Assembly: GCA_030524035.1 (NCBI GenBank)
Contig: JAUNHG010000001.1
Span: 279,250-343,249, forward strand
Direction: 5' to 3'
DNA: 64,000 bases
Origin: Kocuria sp.
Lineage (GTDB): Bacteria; Actinomycetota; Actinomycetes; Actinomycetales; Micrococcaceae
Positions within the stretch are counted from its first letter, which is position 1, and the number at the start of each line of letters is the position of its first letter. Shown piece by piece: positions 54,644 to 64,000 of this stretch. Position numbers and translations under genes: made by a program. The notes beneath the pieces are model-generated. The model did no database searches. It saw nothing but the letters and a program-made list of their open reading frames with translations, and was not told the origin of the DNA.

Positions 54644-57030
54644 CTGTGTGCGGGGCTGAAGTTACGGCACGGGATTTTTCGTGGTGGCATCCGGGGCGTG
54701 ACTGCGCTTCCCCACAAGGAGTGACGTTCACCGTACCTCCGGGGCAGAAAGTTCTTGTGGTGGGCCCCAGTGGAGTGGGGAAATCCACGTTGTTATATGC
54801 CTTAGCCGGTGTGTTGGACCCTGAAGCCGCAGGGGGGGTGGGCGACGGCAATGCTTCCAGCATATCCACTGGGGACCTGCTGATTAACGGAGTTCCCGCT
54901 GACCAGCGCTGTACTGTGACCGGTTTAGTGCAGCAGGATCCGGAAACGGGGGTGGTGTTGGCCAGGGTGGGTGATGACGTCGCGTTTGGGCCAGAGAATC
55001 TGGCGGTGCCTATTGACGAGATTTGGCCCCGCGTCCATTCGTCCCTGGAGTCGGTGGGCTTGGACGTTCCTCTGGGGCGGCAGACCGATGAATTATCTGG
55101 TGGTCAGCAACAGCGTTTAGCCCTGGCGGGAATCACCGCCATGCAGCCCCGTCTTGTGTTGCTCGATGAACCCACCGCAAACGTGGACCCGGAAGGGGTG
55201 CGGACCGTACGCGCTGCGGTGGATTCTGTGGCGGAGCGGACGGGGGCCACCGTCATCATCGTGGAGCACCGCATTGACGTGTGGATGGATTCTGTGGACC
55301 GGGTGTTAGTGCTGGGGCCCCAGGGCGTTGAGCATGACGGGCACCCGGAGCAGATTTTTAGTGATCCTGATTTATGCCAGATTCTGGAACGTCAAGGCAT
55401 CTGGGTGCCGGGCCACGCGGCGAACTCCCCACGGTTCACCACCGATATCCAGGCCGCAGACGGGGAGCCTCTGTTGGAGTTACGGGATGTGGTGGTTTCC
55501 CGCGACCAACCATCGCTCAGGACGCTGTCTCGCCGACGTCGCCGGGTACGGGCGGGGCAACCGGCACCACTGTGGTCGATGGCTGGGGAACCTGTGGCTG
55601 GCCCCGTGAACTTCACGGTTCGGCAGGGTAGTGCTACTGCTGTGACAGGTGTGAACGGTGCGGGAAAGTCCACGGTTGCACTCACCATGGCCGGGTTGCT
55701 GGTGCCCGCTGAGGGCGCGGTCATAGCGCAACCTGCGCTTGCCCGTGGGGCGGCTGAGGATCCTTCTGCGTGGTCCGGTCCGGAGTTATTGACCCGGGTG
55801 GGAACGGTGTTTCAAGAACCGGAGCATCAATTCTTGACCACCACAGTTCGTGATGAACTAGCAGAAGGCCCACGGCGGGCGGGGTGGGAGCCGGAGCGTG
55901 TGGACGCCACGGTGGATGATGTGCTGGAACGACTGAAACTCACGGAATTGGCACACGCTAATCCATTCACTCTCTCCGGCGGGCAGAAGCGGCGGTTGTC
56001 TGTGGGAACCGTGATGGCAGCAGCCCCTGATGTTTTGGTGTTAGATGAACCCACGTTTGGGCAGGATGCCCAGACCTGGTGGTTTGTTGTGGAATTGTTG
56101 CGTGACCAGCTCCGGGCGGGCAGAGCCTTGGTGGTGGTGACTCATGATCAAGAACTCATCCGCGCTCTGGGTGCGACCGAACTGCGGATCACACCAACAC
56201 CACCGGCACCTACGACAACAGTCGGTGACCAACACCGTTCCCGTGGGGAATATCAGGGGTGGTTGTCCCGCCGGGATGCTTTCACCACGTTGCTCTGCGC
56301 GGTCTTGTTAACCGTGGTGTTGGTGATTTCTGCTGACCCTATGACGTCCACTGTGGTGCTTGCCGGTGAGGTGACGGCGTTGGCCGTGGCGGGCCAGCGC
56401 CCAGTGCGGCTGCTCACGATGGCCTGGCCCGTGATTGTGGCGGCGGTGCTTTCTGGGTGGGCTACCGCTTTGTTGGCGGAACATTCCGGTGCCGTGATAC
56501 TGCAAGCGGGGCCGGTCATGGTGTCTGAAGGGTCGATGGCAGCCGGGGCTGCGATTGCTCTTCGAGGCATCGCTTTGGCATTACCGGGGTTGGTTCTGCT
56601 ACTGACCACTGACCCCACAGACCTGGCGGATGGGTTGGCTCGCACCGCCCGGCTGCCTGCCCGCTTTGTGATTGCATCATTGGTAGGTCTGCGTCTTATG
56701 ACGGTCATGATGCGTCAGTGGCAAGTTTTGGTGATGGCTCGGCGCGCCAGGGGGGCTGGGGCGTCAGCACATCCTCGGTTAGTGCTCCAGGAATTCTGGG
56801 GCCGGTGTTTTGGCCTGTTAGTCCAGGCGTTGCGTCGAGCAACGCGCCTGGCGGTCACCATGGAAGTACGCGGGTTTGGGCTGACGGTACACGGCGGTCA
56901 GCGGACCTGGGCTCGTCCGATTCACCGGACGTGGAAGGATGCATTGATGGTGTTGCTGACGGTTGCGCTCTGCGCGGTGGCTGTCTTCGTATCCTGGTGT
57001 ACTGGGGTGCAACGGTTTATCTGGCAATGA
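54640..57030 (+). CDS. ykoD: Fused ECF energy-coupling protein: two ATPases plus EcfT (YkoD-YkoC)
   Basis: A 796-residue fusion. The first ATPase has Walker A GPSGVGKST (42-50) and signature LSGGQQQR (about 153); the second has GVNGAGKST (about 338) and LSGGQKRR (about 447). Residues about 530-796 are a membrane EcfT (YkoC-like) with the coupling motif MEVRGFG and helices around VILQAGPVM and LPGLVLLLTTDPTDLADGL. In Bacillus these are separate ykoD and ykoC genes. With YkoE it makes a complete thiamine-family ECF importer in two genes. The GTG at 54640 overlaps the ykoE stop; the longer open frame to 54484 is inside ykoE. Confidence 0.9.
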   Translation: MTVCGAEVTARDFSWWHPGRDCASPQGVTFTVPPGQKVLVVGPSGVGKSTLLYALAGVLDPEAAGGVGDGNASSISTGDLLINGVPADQRCTVTGLVQQDPETGVVLARVGDDVAFGPENLAVPIDEIWPRVHSSLESVGLDVPLGRQTDELSGGQQQRLALAGITAMQPRLVLLDEPTANVDPEGVRTVRAAVDSVAERTGATVIIVEHRIDVWMDSVDRVLVLGPQGVEHDGHPEQIFSDPDLCQILERQGIWVPGHAANSPRFTTDIQAADGEPLLELRDVVVSRDQPSLRTLSRRRRRVRAGQPAPLWSMAGEPVAGPVNFTVRQGSATAVTGVNGAGKSTVALTMAGLLVPAEGAVIAQPALARGAAEDPSAWSGPELLTRVGTVFQEPEHQFLTTTVRDELAEGPRRAGWEPERVDATVDDVLERLKLTELAHANPFTLSGGQKRRLSVGTVMAAAPDVLVLDEPTFGQDAQTWWFVVELLRDQLRAGRALVVVTHDQELIRALGATELRITPTPPAPTTTVGDQHRSRGEYQGWLSRRDAFTTLLCAVLLTVVLVISADPMTSTVVLAGEVTALAVAGQRPVRLLTMAWPVIVAAVLSGWATALLAEHSGAVILQAGPVMVSEGSMAAGAAIALRGIALALPGLVLLLTTDPTDLADGLARTARLPARFVIASLVGLRLMTVMMRQWQVLVMARRARGAGASAHPRLVLQEFWGRCFGLLVQALRRATRLAVTMEVRGFGLTVHGGQRTWARPIHRTWKDALMVLLTVALCAVAVFVSWCTGVQRFIWQ

Positions 57031-57056
57031 TCTGCGCCGGTGGTGTGCGTTGTACC

Positions 57057-57650
57057 TCAGGTAGTGGGACCGGGCTGGATGATGTCCGCGCTTTCCCAGA
57101 CGGGATCAGCCGTTAGGTACTGCGATTCTTGCTGGGCCCAACGGTCCCAAAAATCCGCATAGCCCATGCCGTCGCGGTATAAAGCACGCGTACGGCGCTG
57201 AGGTTCCGGCAATTCAACCCATACGGAGATGTCTAAGAGATCCCGTGCCACCCAGTTACAGGCGCCCACACCTTCCAGAATCACGATTTCCGCACACCGG
57301 GTGAGGCGCGGCCCTCCGGGGGAGCTGGTTAACCAGTCCCATGCGGTCCAGTAGGCGTCTTGTTGTTTTCTCAGAGAATCCAAAATGTGGTCGTTGTAGA
57401 TTTCAATGCCCTGCGCCAAGCCATCCCACCCCGGGTAGATATCTTCCAGGTGAAAGGTCACGACGTCGCGGGTGACGGAGAGTACCTGGGATAACTGTGC
57501 AGCTAGGTTGGTCTTACCCGCTCCGGAGCGACCGTCTATGCCGATCAAATGCGGTTTATGGGTGGGGGTGGCTAACTGGTGCATTAAGGCCAGCCCGGAC
57601 GGATTGCGTTCGGCAACGCTGGGGTCCATGTACAGCTCGACATCTTGCAT
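57057..57650 (-). CDS. P-loop uridine/phosphoribulokinase-like kinase
   Basis: A 197-residue P-loop kinase. Walker A is GIDGRSGAGKT (about 37-47), and the region HLEDIYPGWDGL matches the substrate-acid loop seen in uridine kinase-like proteins; ILEGVGACNW is the Walker B-type strand. It is shorter and diverged from true Udk. It is convergent with the thiamine importer, which hints at, but does not prove, a thiamine or HMP kinase-like role. GGAGGG lies about 8 nt before the ATG. Confidence 0.7.
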   Translation of the reverse strand: MQDVELYMDPSVAERNPSGLALMHQLATPTHKPHLIGIDGRSGAGKTNLAAQLSQVLSVTRDVVTFHLEDIYPGWDGLAQGIEIYNDHILDSLRKQQDAYWTAWDWLTSSPGGPRLTRCAEIVILEGVGACNWVARDLLDISVWVELPEPQRRTRALYRDGMGYADFWDRWAQQESQYLTADPVWESADIIQPGPTT

Positions 57651-57922
57651 GGTCTAGCCCTCCGCACTTTGAGGCGCACATTGTGCCATGTCATGCTCCA
57701 TGATCCCCGTTGTGAGGGCTGCCATGACCCGCCACGTGGCTTGGGGCGCTGCGGCGTATCGGTACATGCGCTTCAGTTTAGGGTGTCCAACCGGCCTACA
57801 AAGATCGTAAGACGGGCTGATGAAGCCTGTTCTGAGCCGTGATGTAGCCGGTCGAGAACCTTCAGCAATAATCCTATGTTTCACATCACACCTCAAAATT
57901 GATACAACTTGACTCAAGTTTG
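57651..57922. other. Intergenic region upstream of dnaK
   Basis: No gene is supported on either strand; a long minus-strand open frame that crosses here reads mainly antisense to dnaK. A CTTGACTCAAG palindrome (57908-57918) contains a half HAIR site (ACTCAAG) just ahead of the dnaK promoter. Confidence 0.5.
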
Positions 57923-57950
57923 TTGACAGGCTCAACGGAAGGTCTATCCT
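57923..57950 (+). promoter_or_regulatory. dnaK operon promoter
   Basis: TTGACA (57923-57928) and TATCCT (57945-57950) are separated by 16 nt, a good sigma-70-type promoter. The HspR box begins at its last bases, so bound HspR would block transcription start. Confidence 0.75.
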
Positions 57951-57969
57951 TGAGTCAGGACAACTCAAG
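57949..57969 (+). promoter_or_regulatory. HspR operator (HAIR box)
   Basis: CTTGAGT at 57949-57955, seven bases, then ACTCAAG at 57963-57969 is an exact match to the HAIR consensus bound by HspR, which is encoded as the last gene of this operon. It overlaps the -10 box, giving autorepression that is relieved in heat shock. Confidence 0.93.
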
Positions 57970-57975
57970 ATGTGA

Positions 57976-59895
<1,920 letters not shown>

Positions 59896-59903
59896 ATGCT
59901 CGC

Positions 59904-59951
59904 CCCGGTGGTTGCTGCGCACTCTGTGCTGAGGGTGCGGCAACCACCGGG
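59904..59951 (+). repeat. Hairpin between dnaK and grpE
   Basis: A perfect 12-bp stem (59904-59915 with 59940-59951) with a 24-nt loop sits 9 bp past the dnaK stop. It may stabilise the dnaK 3' end or partly terminate, so that DnaK is made in excess over GrpE. Confidence 0.6.
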
Positions 59952-60016
59952 CGTCACCGATCCTGGCGGTCTACGGAGACAGCCGTCGTGATTTTTACTG
60001 AACGGAAGGTAAACAC

Positions 60017-60610
60017 ATGAGCGCTTCATCTGAAGAGCCCCATGATGCTGAGCAAGGGGATCAGCCTGAGGTTGACTATGACGTCCAGCAAGACGCTGAA
60101 CTAACTGTCGATGAGATTCTAGGTACCGAACAGACGGGGCAAGCGCGCGCAGCCGATCAGGATGCTCCTGCGACTGATGACGACGTCACCCCTGACCTGG
60201 CTCAGGTGGCTGAAGATCGTTTAGAGGACTTGCGTCGTTTGCAGGCGGAGTTTGTCAACTACAAGAACCGTACGGAGCGGGAACGTACGGCATTACGTGA
60301 TCATGTGATCAGCGACGTCCTGGGCTCTTTGCTGCCGGTGTTCGACGATATTGACGCTGCACGAGCCGCCGGTGACCTCACAGACGGGCCGTTCGCTGCT
60401 ATCGCTACCAAACTTGAGGATCTATTAGCCAAGCAAGGGCTGGAGCGTCTTGGTGAGATTGGCGAAGCTTTTGATCCCAGTGTGCACGAAGCGGTGCTTC
60501 AACAGCCTGCCGATGGTGTGGAATCTGATCATATTTCGATGGTGCTGCGCTCTGGATTCCGGGTTGGTGCCCGTGTGGTGCGCGCAGCACAAGTGGCAGT
60601 TGCCCCGTGA
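60017..60610 (+). CDS. grpE: Nucleotide exchange factor GrpE
   Basis: A 197-residue GrpE: an acidic disordered N-terminus (to about 60), a long helix (VAEDRLEDLRRLQAEFVNYKNRTERER) and a C-terminal beta domain (GEAFDPSVHEAVLQQPADG). It releases ADP from DnaK. AACGGAAGGT precedes the ATG. It lies between dnaK and dnaJ with hairpins on both sides. Confidence 0.95.
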   Translation: MSASSEEPHDAEQGDQPEVDYDVQQDAELTVDEILGTEQTGQARAADQDAPATDDDVTPDLAQVAEDRLEDLRRLQAEFVNYKNRTERERTALRDHVISDVLGSLLPVFDDIDAARAAGDLTDGPFAAIATKLEDLLAKQGLERLGEIGEAFDPSVHEAVLQQPADGVESDHISMVLRSGFRVGARVVRAAQVAVAP

Positions 60611-60652
60611 TGTGTGAGTTGTTCACGGTTGAGTAAGTCGACATCTGCAACC

Positions 60653-60696
60653 ACTTATGGCCGGTGGGTGTCATGGTTCGCCCACCGGCCATAAGT
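60653..60696 (+). repeat. Hairpin between grpE and dnaJ
   Basis: A perfect 16-bp stem (60653-60668 with 60681-60696) with a 12-nt loop lies 42 bp past the grpE stop. It looks like a terminator or processing site but has no U-run; read-through would be needed to express dnaJ and hspR from the same promoter. Confidence 0.65.
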
Positions 60697-60776
60697 ACTA
60701 AAGCGCGCCCTGGCCCTGCATCTCATGGGGGCTGGGGTGAAGAAGAAAACACAGCGTGCCCCTGAGAGGAGGCGTC

Positions 60777-61775
60777 ATGGCCAGTCAAGACTGGATAGAT
60801 AAAGACTTTTACGCCGTTCTGGGCGTCTCCCAGGAGGCGACCGAGGCGGAGATCAAAAAGGCATACCGCTCTCTTGCTAAGAAGTACCACCCGGATCGCA
60901 ATGCGGGCAATGCTGATGCCGAGCAGAAGTTCAAGGAAATATCTGAGGCGCATGACGTCTTGACTGACCCGGAAGAACGCAAGCAGTACGACGCTATCCG
61001 CGCTATGGGCTCAGGCGCTCGGTTCGCTGGTGGTACTGATGGTACGGGCTTTGAGGATTTATTTGGCGATGTGTTTGGCGGGGGAGGCCGGACTCGGGCC
61101 CGCTACAGCACGGGTGGTGCCCAAAACATCAATTTTGAGGATCTTTTTGGTGGATTCGCAGGCGATGGATCTTCGCGTGGTCACGGGGCCGGGGGGTTCG
61201 GTTCACCTTTCCAAGCCTCTCCGCCTCGCGGTGAGGACATCACGACCAGCACGGTGATTCCTTTCCGGTCCGCAATGGAGGGAACCACGGTCAAACTGCA
61301 ACGTTCTGATGGTGGTTCCACAACGGTGCGCGTCCCCCAGGGGGTTCGTGATGGACAGAAACTCAGGCTTAAAGGTAAAGGACAGTCTGGGCCGGGGGGT
61401 CCCGGGGATCTGATTCTGACCGTTAAGGTAGGTGGGCACCCGGTGTTTGCCCGCCGGGGTGCCACAGATGATTTAACTGTGACGGTACCCATCACTTTCC
61501 CTGAAGCTGCGCTGGGGGCAACTATCAAGGTTCCGACGTTAGATGGCACCCCGGTGTCGTTAAAGATTCCTGCGGGAACTAGTTCGGGCCGTAAGTTCCG
61601 GGTGAAGGGCAAAGGGGTGACATCAGTTAAAGGGACTGGTCATTTGATTGTCACCGTGGAAATTCAGGTTCCCCGGGATCTTGATGACGACGCTCGCGCT
61701 GCTGTTGAAGCCTTTGCTCAGGCCACGGACGGTGAGGACCCTAGGGCTCAGGTGATGGGGAAAGCACATGAGTGA
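60777..61775 (+). CDS. dnaJ: DnaJ-type co-chaperone without zinc fingers
   Basis: A 332-residue protein: J domain (1-75) with HPD in YHPDRNAGN, a Gly/Phe-rich linker (to about 140) and two C-terminal beta domains (GEDITTSTVIPF and VPITFPEAALGATIKVP). The CxxCxGxG zinc-finger repeats of canonical DnaJ are absent, so it is closer to CbpA-type co-chaperones. It should stimulate DnaK. GAGAGGAGG is just upstream of the ATG at 60777. The hspR start overlaps its end by 8 bp. Confidence 0.93.
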   Translation: MASQDWIDKDFYAVLGVSQEATEAEIKKAYRSLAKKYHPDRNAGNADAEQKFKEISEAHDVLTDPEERKQYDAIRAMGSGARFAGGTDGTGFEDLFGDVFGGGGRTRARYSTGGAQNINFEDLFGGFAGDGSSRGHGAGGFGSPFQASPPRGEDITTSTVIPFRSAMEGTTVKLQRSDGGSTTVRVPQGVRDGQKLRLKGKGQSGPGGPGDLILTVKVGGHPVFARRGATDDLTVTVPITFPEAALGATIKVPTLDGTPVSLKIPAGTSSGRKFRVKGKGVTSVKGTGHLIVTVEIQVPRDLDDDARAAVEAFAQATDGEDPRAQVMGKAHE

Positions 61776-62217
61776 ACGCGGCGATCTACCGGAAGAACGT
61801 GCCTTGTTTGTGATCTCCGTGGCGGCGGAGTTAGCGCAGATGCATCCACAAACCTTGCGGCAATATGATCGCCTGGGATTGGTGCGGCCCACCCGGGCAC
61901 CGGGGCGGTCCCGCCGATACTCCCGGCGGGACATTGACAAACTGCGTGAAATTCAAAGGCTGTCCCAGGACGGGATTTCTCTGGAGGGTATTAAGCGTAT
62001 TTTGCAGCTGGAAAATCAGGTGGCGGCTTTGCAGCAGCGGATCACCGAACTCACGGCTGAACTGGACGCGGCTCGGGAGCAGATGCAGCAAGATCGGAGT
62101 GTGTGGGTGGCGTCTCCATCGGGGGATGTGGTGCGTTACCCGCGTGGTTCACGTCCGCCGGGTCCGTCGTTGTCTCGGTCGCGGGAGTTGGTGGTGTACC
62201 GTCCGCGTGTGCGGTGA
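61768..62217 (+). CDS. hspR: Heat-shock repressor HspR (MerR family)
   Basis: A 149-residue repressor. The MerR-type DNA-binding domain has FVISVAAELAQMHPQTLRQYDRLGLVRPTR and RYSRRDIDKLREIQRL; a coiled coil (NQVAALQQRITELTAELDAAREQ) makes the dimer. It binds the HAIR box before dnaK. The last 50 codons overlap, on the opposite strand, the end of the next MerR gene by 167 bp. Confidence 0.94.
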   Translation: MSERGDLPEERALFVISVAAELAQMHPQTLRQYDRLGLVRPTRAPGRSRRYSRRDIDKLREIQRLSQDGISLEGIKRILQLENQVAALQQRITELTAELDAAREQMQQDRSVWVASPSGDVVRYPRGSRPPGPSLSRSRELVVYRPRVR

Positions 62218-62833
62218 CGGATAGGTGTTGCTGTGCTAGTCGACGCAGCACTTTCAGCACCGGGTCCACCAGGAGTGTGCCCACAATAACTTCGTATACA
62301 GCGGCTGTGGGGTCAGCGGGTACGGAGTTCACGTCCGCGTGGGCAATGATTTCCGCAGCATCCGCATAGGTGTTCATTTTTTCAGTGTCCAGGGTGAGGC
62401 CTGCCTGTTCACAGGCTGCCCAAGCCTGCTCTAACTGATTTGCCCACGGACCGCCCAGGCAGGCATTCCACCCGCGTTTTTCTAACCACGCGTGTGCCCG
62501 GAGTTTTCCCCCGTCTGGATCTGCGGGTTTGTTGGGTGTTTCAGATTCTTGCGAGGGTGCACCCCCTAGGGCTCGCTGCGCTGCTCCTAATAACCCGACT
62601 CGCTCAACCTGCGGGTCTTCCAAAGTTTTCAGTACGCGTTGTACGGCTTCCAGGGTGAGTCCGCCCACGTCGGTTAGTGCCTTAATGAGCCGGACCCGTT
62701 CCACATGAGTGTGATCATAATCGGCCTGAGTTTTGGACAGAGGCCGCCCGGGGGGCAGTAGTCCGTTGCGTAGGTAAAACTTCAGGGTTGGCACGGGGAC
62801 GCCGGTGCTGGCAGCCAATGCGGAAATTTTCAT
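62051..62833 (-). CDS. MerR-family transcriptional regulator
   Basis: A 260-residue regulator. The N-terminal MerR helix-turn-helix has MKISALAASTGVPVPTLKFYLRNGLLPPGR and the wing/hinge helix HVERVRLIKALTDVGGLTLEAV. The C-terminal half is an unrecognised effector region ending in a Pro/Ala/His-rich tail that overlaps hspR antisense. The ATG at 62833 has AGAGGTG 3-4 nt upstream. It is divergent from a DUF4188 gene, with an inverted repeat in between. Confidence 0.82.
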   Translation of the reverse strand: MKISALAASTGVPVPTLKFYLRNGLLPPGRPLSKTQADYDHTHVERVRLIKALTDVGGLTLEAVQRVLKTLEDPQVERVGLLGAAQRALGGAPSQESETPNKPADPDGGKLRAHAWLEKRGWNACLGGPWANQLEQAWAACEQAGLTLDTEKMNTYADAAEIIAHADVNSVPADPTAAVYEVIVGTLLVDPVLKVLRRLAQQHLSVTAHADGTPPTPATETTTDPADVNHAGNAPHPPMETPPTHSDLAASAPEPRPVQP

Positions 62834-62847
62834 GATCACCTCTTGAC

Positions 62848-62891
62848 TTAGATAGTTTAGGTTTCCAGTATTGGATACTTCAACTATCTAA
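62848..62891. promoter_or_regulatory. Candidate operator between MerR and DUF4188 genes
   Basis: Ten-base perfect arms, TTAGATAGTT (62848-62857) and AACTATCTAA (62882-62891), are separated by 24 bp in the 69-bp divergent intergenic region. It is probably the binding site for the adjacent MerR protein, controlling both genes. The spacer is longer than in classical MerR sites, so it may be two half-operators. Confidence 0.6.
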
Positions 62892-62902
62892 AGGGGGATG
62901 TC

Positions 62903-63454
62903 GTGGTAGATGCAGTGACTCACGCCCATGAAGGTGGGGTTGTCATATTTCAGATCGGCATGGTGGTACGGAAACCACACCGGGTGGACCTCTGGGTGCC
63001 GGTGGCTGCTGCCATGACCGGAATGCTGCGTGAGCTGAGATGCAATACCGAACAAGCAGCTCGGGGTGAGGCGGAAGATCTGGGATTCATGGGTGGGGTG
63101 AATCTGATGGGTGTAAGGGGCCCGTGGGCGGTGCAGTATTGGCGTACCGTCGAGCATCTTTATGCCTATGCCGTGAATCCGGACAACCGGCACTTGCCCG
63201 CCTGGCGAAAATTTAATCGGGCTGCCCGAGCGAACCCAGGTGTTGTGGGCGTGTGGCATGAAACCTACGTTGTGCCCCCGGGTGGAATCGAAACCTTATA
63301 TGGCAACGGTGCGCTGGTGGGGTTAGGTGCAGTGACGGGCACCGTTCCGATTGAGAAGCGGGGGCTGCGTGCCGCTCAGCGTTTGGGTTCAGCGTTTGGC
63401 GGTGCGTCAGGGGTAGCATGGCTCGGTTCCACTCGGGGGACTTCGCCCGTATAG
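62903..63454 (+). CDS. DUF4188-like protein
   Basis: A 183-residue protein with GTG start at 62903 behind AAGGGGG. The body resembles the DUF4188 family: MVVRKPHRVDLWVPVAAAM, GPWAVQYWRTVEHLYAYAV and VGVWHETYVVPPGGIETLYGN. The name implies a possible monooxygenase-like ferredoxin-fold, but no biochemical role is known. It is likely controlled by the divergent MerR regulator. Its end overlaps the convergent BCCT gene by 79 bp. Confidence 0.75.
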   Translation: MVDAVTHAHEGGVVIFQIGMVVRKPHRVDLWVPVAAAMTGMLRELRCNTEQAARGEAEDLGFMGGVNLMGVRGPWAVQYWRTVEHLYAYAVNPDNRHLPAWRKFNRAARANPGVVGVWHETYVVPPGGIETLYGNGALVGLGAVTGTVPIEKRGLRAAQRLGSAFGGASGVAWLGSTRGTSPV

Positions 63455-64000
63455 GTGCCGGTTTCGTAGTCGTAGCCCAGCGGGTTGCCGTCTTCATCGG
63501 TGCGTTGGTACCACTGGGTGTATTCGGGGGCGGTGGAGTCAAAATGTGCTGCCGTGGCCCATTTTTCGTTTGCCCCGGAGGCCCGCTGGACGGTCAGCAT
63601 AAAGTCATCACCGTGGTCATCAATGCCATGACGAACTGCTTTATCTAGTGCCCAGTTGGTGTAATGATCCCGCAGAATCAAAGGGTCACTGCGCAGATCC
63701 TTATGTAGGGCAAAAATCATCACGAACATAATTAGTGTGAATGGCAATGCGGTGATGGTGACTAGGTTTTGTAACCCGGTTAGAGCGCTTTGCCCGCCGA
63801 CCAATAGCATTACGGCAGCGATTCCTGCCATACATAAACCCCAAAATACGGTGACTAAGCGTCGCGGTTCGGGGGCGCCACGTTGTGACATCTGGGAAGT
63901 TACAACGGAAGCTGAGTCTGCCGTGGTGATGAAAAAGATGGCTAGCATGACGATGACCAGGATTTCCATAAATCCATCCGACCCTGGCAAAGTGTCGAGG
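63376..64000 (-). CDS. BCCT-family osmolyte transporter, C-terminal part
   Basis: The frame stays open to the right edge of the window, so only the last 208 or so residues are seen. Typical BCCT pieces are IFFITTADSASVVTSQM (helix with the family Thr/Ser-rich bend) and the next two helices up to ALPFTLIMFVMIFAL. The remaining 120 residues are a charged cytoplasmic tail, as in osmo-sensing BetP-type proteins. Substrate is probably a betaine or related compatible solute. Confidence 0.85.
   Translation of the reverse strand, partial: LDTLPGSDGFMEILVIVMLAIFFITTADSASVVTSQMSQRGAPEPRRLVTVFWGLCMAGIAAVMLLVGGQSALTGLQNLVTITALPFTLIMFVMIFALHKDLRSDPLILRDHYTNWALDKAVRHGIDDHGDDFMLTVQRASGANEKWATAAHFDSTAPEYTQWYQRTDEDGNPLGYDYETGTYTGEVPRVEPSHATPDAPPNAEPKR

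Overview
The window looks like chromosomal core DNA of a moderately high-GC Gram-positive actinobacterium. Support comes from the dnaK-grpE-dnaJ-hspR operon with a perfect HspR (HAIR) box, the tRNA-Gly/dcd neighbourhood and LpqY-SugABC-type sugar importer familiar from Mycobacteriales, the Mrp antiporter with fused A and B subunits, the zinc-free rpmB-rpmG-rpsN set, and many leaderless genes with a TANNNT -10 box 6-7 nt before the start codon. My best guess is order Mycobacteriales (Corynebacterium- or Lawsonella-like). The genus is not settled from sequence alone. I see no phage, insertion sequence, CRISPR array, rRNA gene or plasmid function.

Layout. 0-7.7 kb: a lone Roadblock/LC7 protein, phosphomannomutase and mannose-6-phosphate isomerase, a quinate/shikimate-type dehydrogenase, two lipoproteins (one DsbA-like), acylphosphatase and an EcsC-like protein. 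8-16.4 kb: a degenerate ApbE-like protein, a PurB-type lyase, an aromatic/histidinol-phosphate aminotransferase, a three-gene 2-oxoacid dehydrogenase complex (E1 alpha, E1 beta, E2; no E3 here) and a Tag-like DNA glycosylase. 16.5-19.7 kb: a LuxR-type response regulator, a histidine kinase and a kinase-like membrane protein that seems to lack the catalytic motifs. 20-26.4 kb: FadD, MarR, a CitE-like lyase and 4-alpha-glucanotransferase. 26.8-27.9 kb: ribosomal proteins L28, L33 and S14, then HU.

28-35.6 kb: a tightly overlapped copper/haem cluster: a His-rich membrane protein, CopC, a PCu(A)C lipoprotein, a Tat-exported DyP peroxidase, a CopD-CtaG fusion and an NHLRC2-like thioredoxin/NHL protein. 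35.6-38.1 kb: poorly characterised genes, including one AT-rich orphan. 38.2-42.6 kb: the LpqY-SugABC-like importer, which fits with MalQ as alpha-glucan/disaccharide metabolism. 42.9-46.5 kb: AEC carrier, PanD, tRNA-Gly(CCC), Dcd and a UMF1-type MFS protein. 46.7-53.4 kb: mrpA(B)CDEFG, a cation/proton antiporter.

53.8-57 kb: a TPP riboswitch with a visible anti-Shine-Dalgarno sequence controls ykoE and a fused A-A-T ECF subunit, together a complete thiamine-family importer in two genes. 58-62.2 kb: the heat-shock operon, with strong hairpins between its genes. 62-64 kb: a divergent MerR regulator/DUF4188 pair around an inverted repeat, and the C-terminal part of a BCCT osmolyte transporter that runs off the right edge.

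I found no wholly new system. The most promising leads are the His-rich membrane protein and 12-codon leader ORF at the head of the copper cluster, the kinase-like partner in the two-component locus, the solitary Roadblock protein, the MerR/DUF4188 pair and the AT-rich orphan at 36.9 kb.
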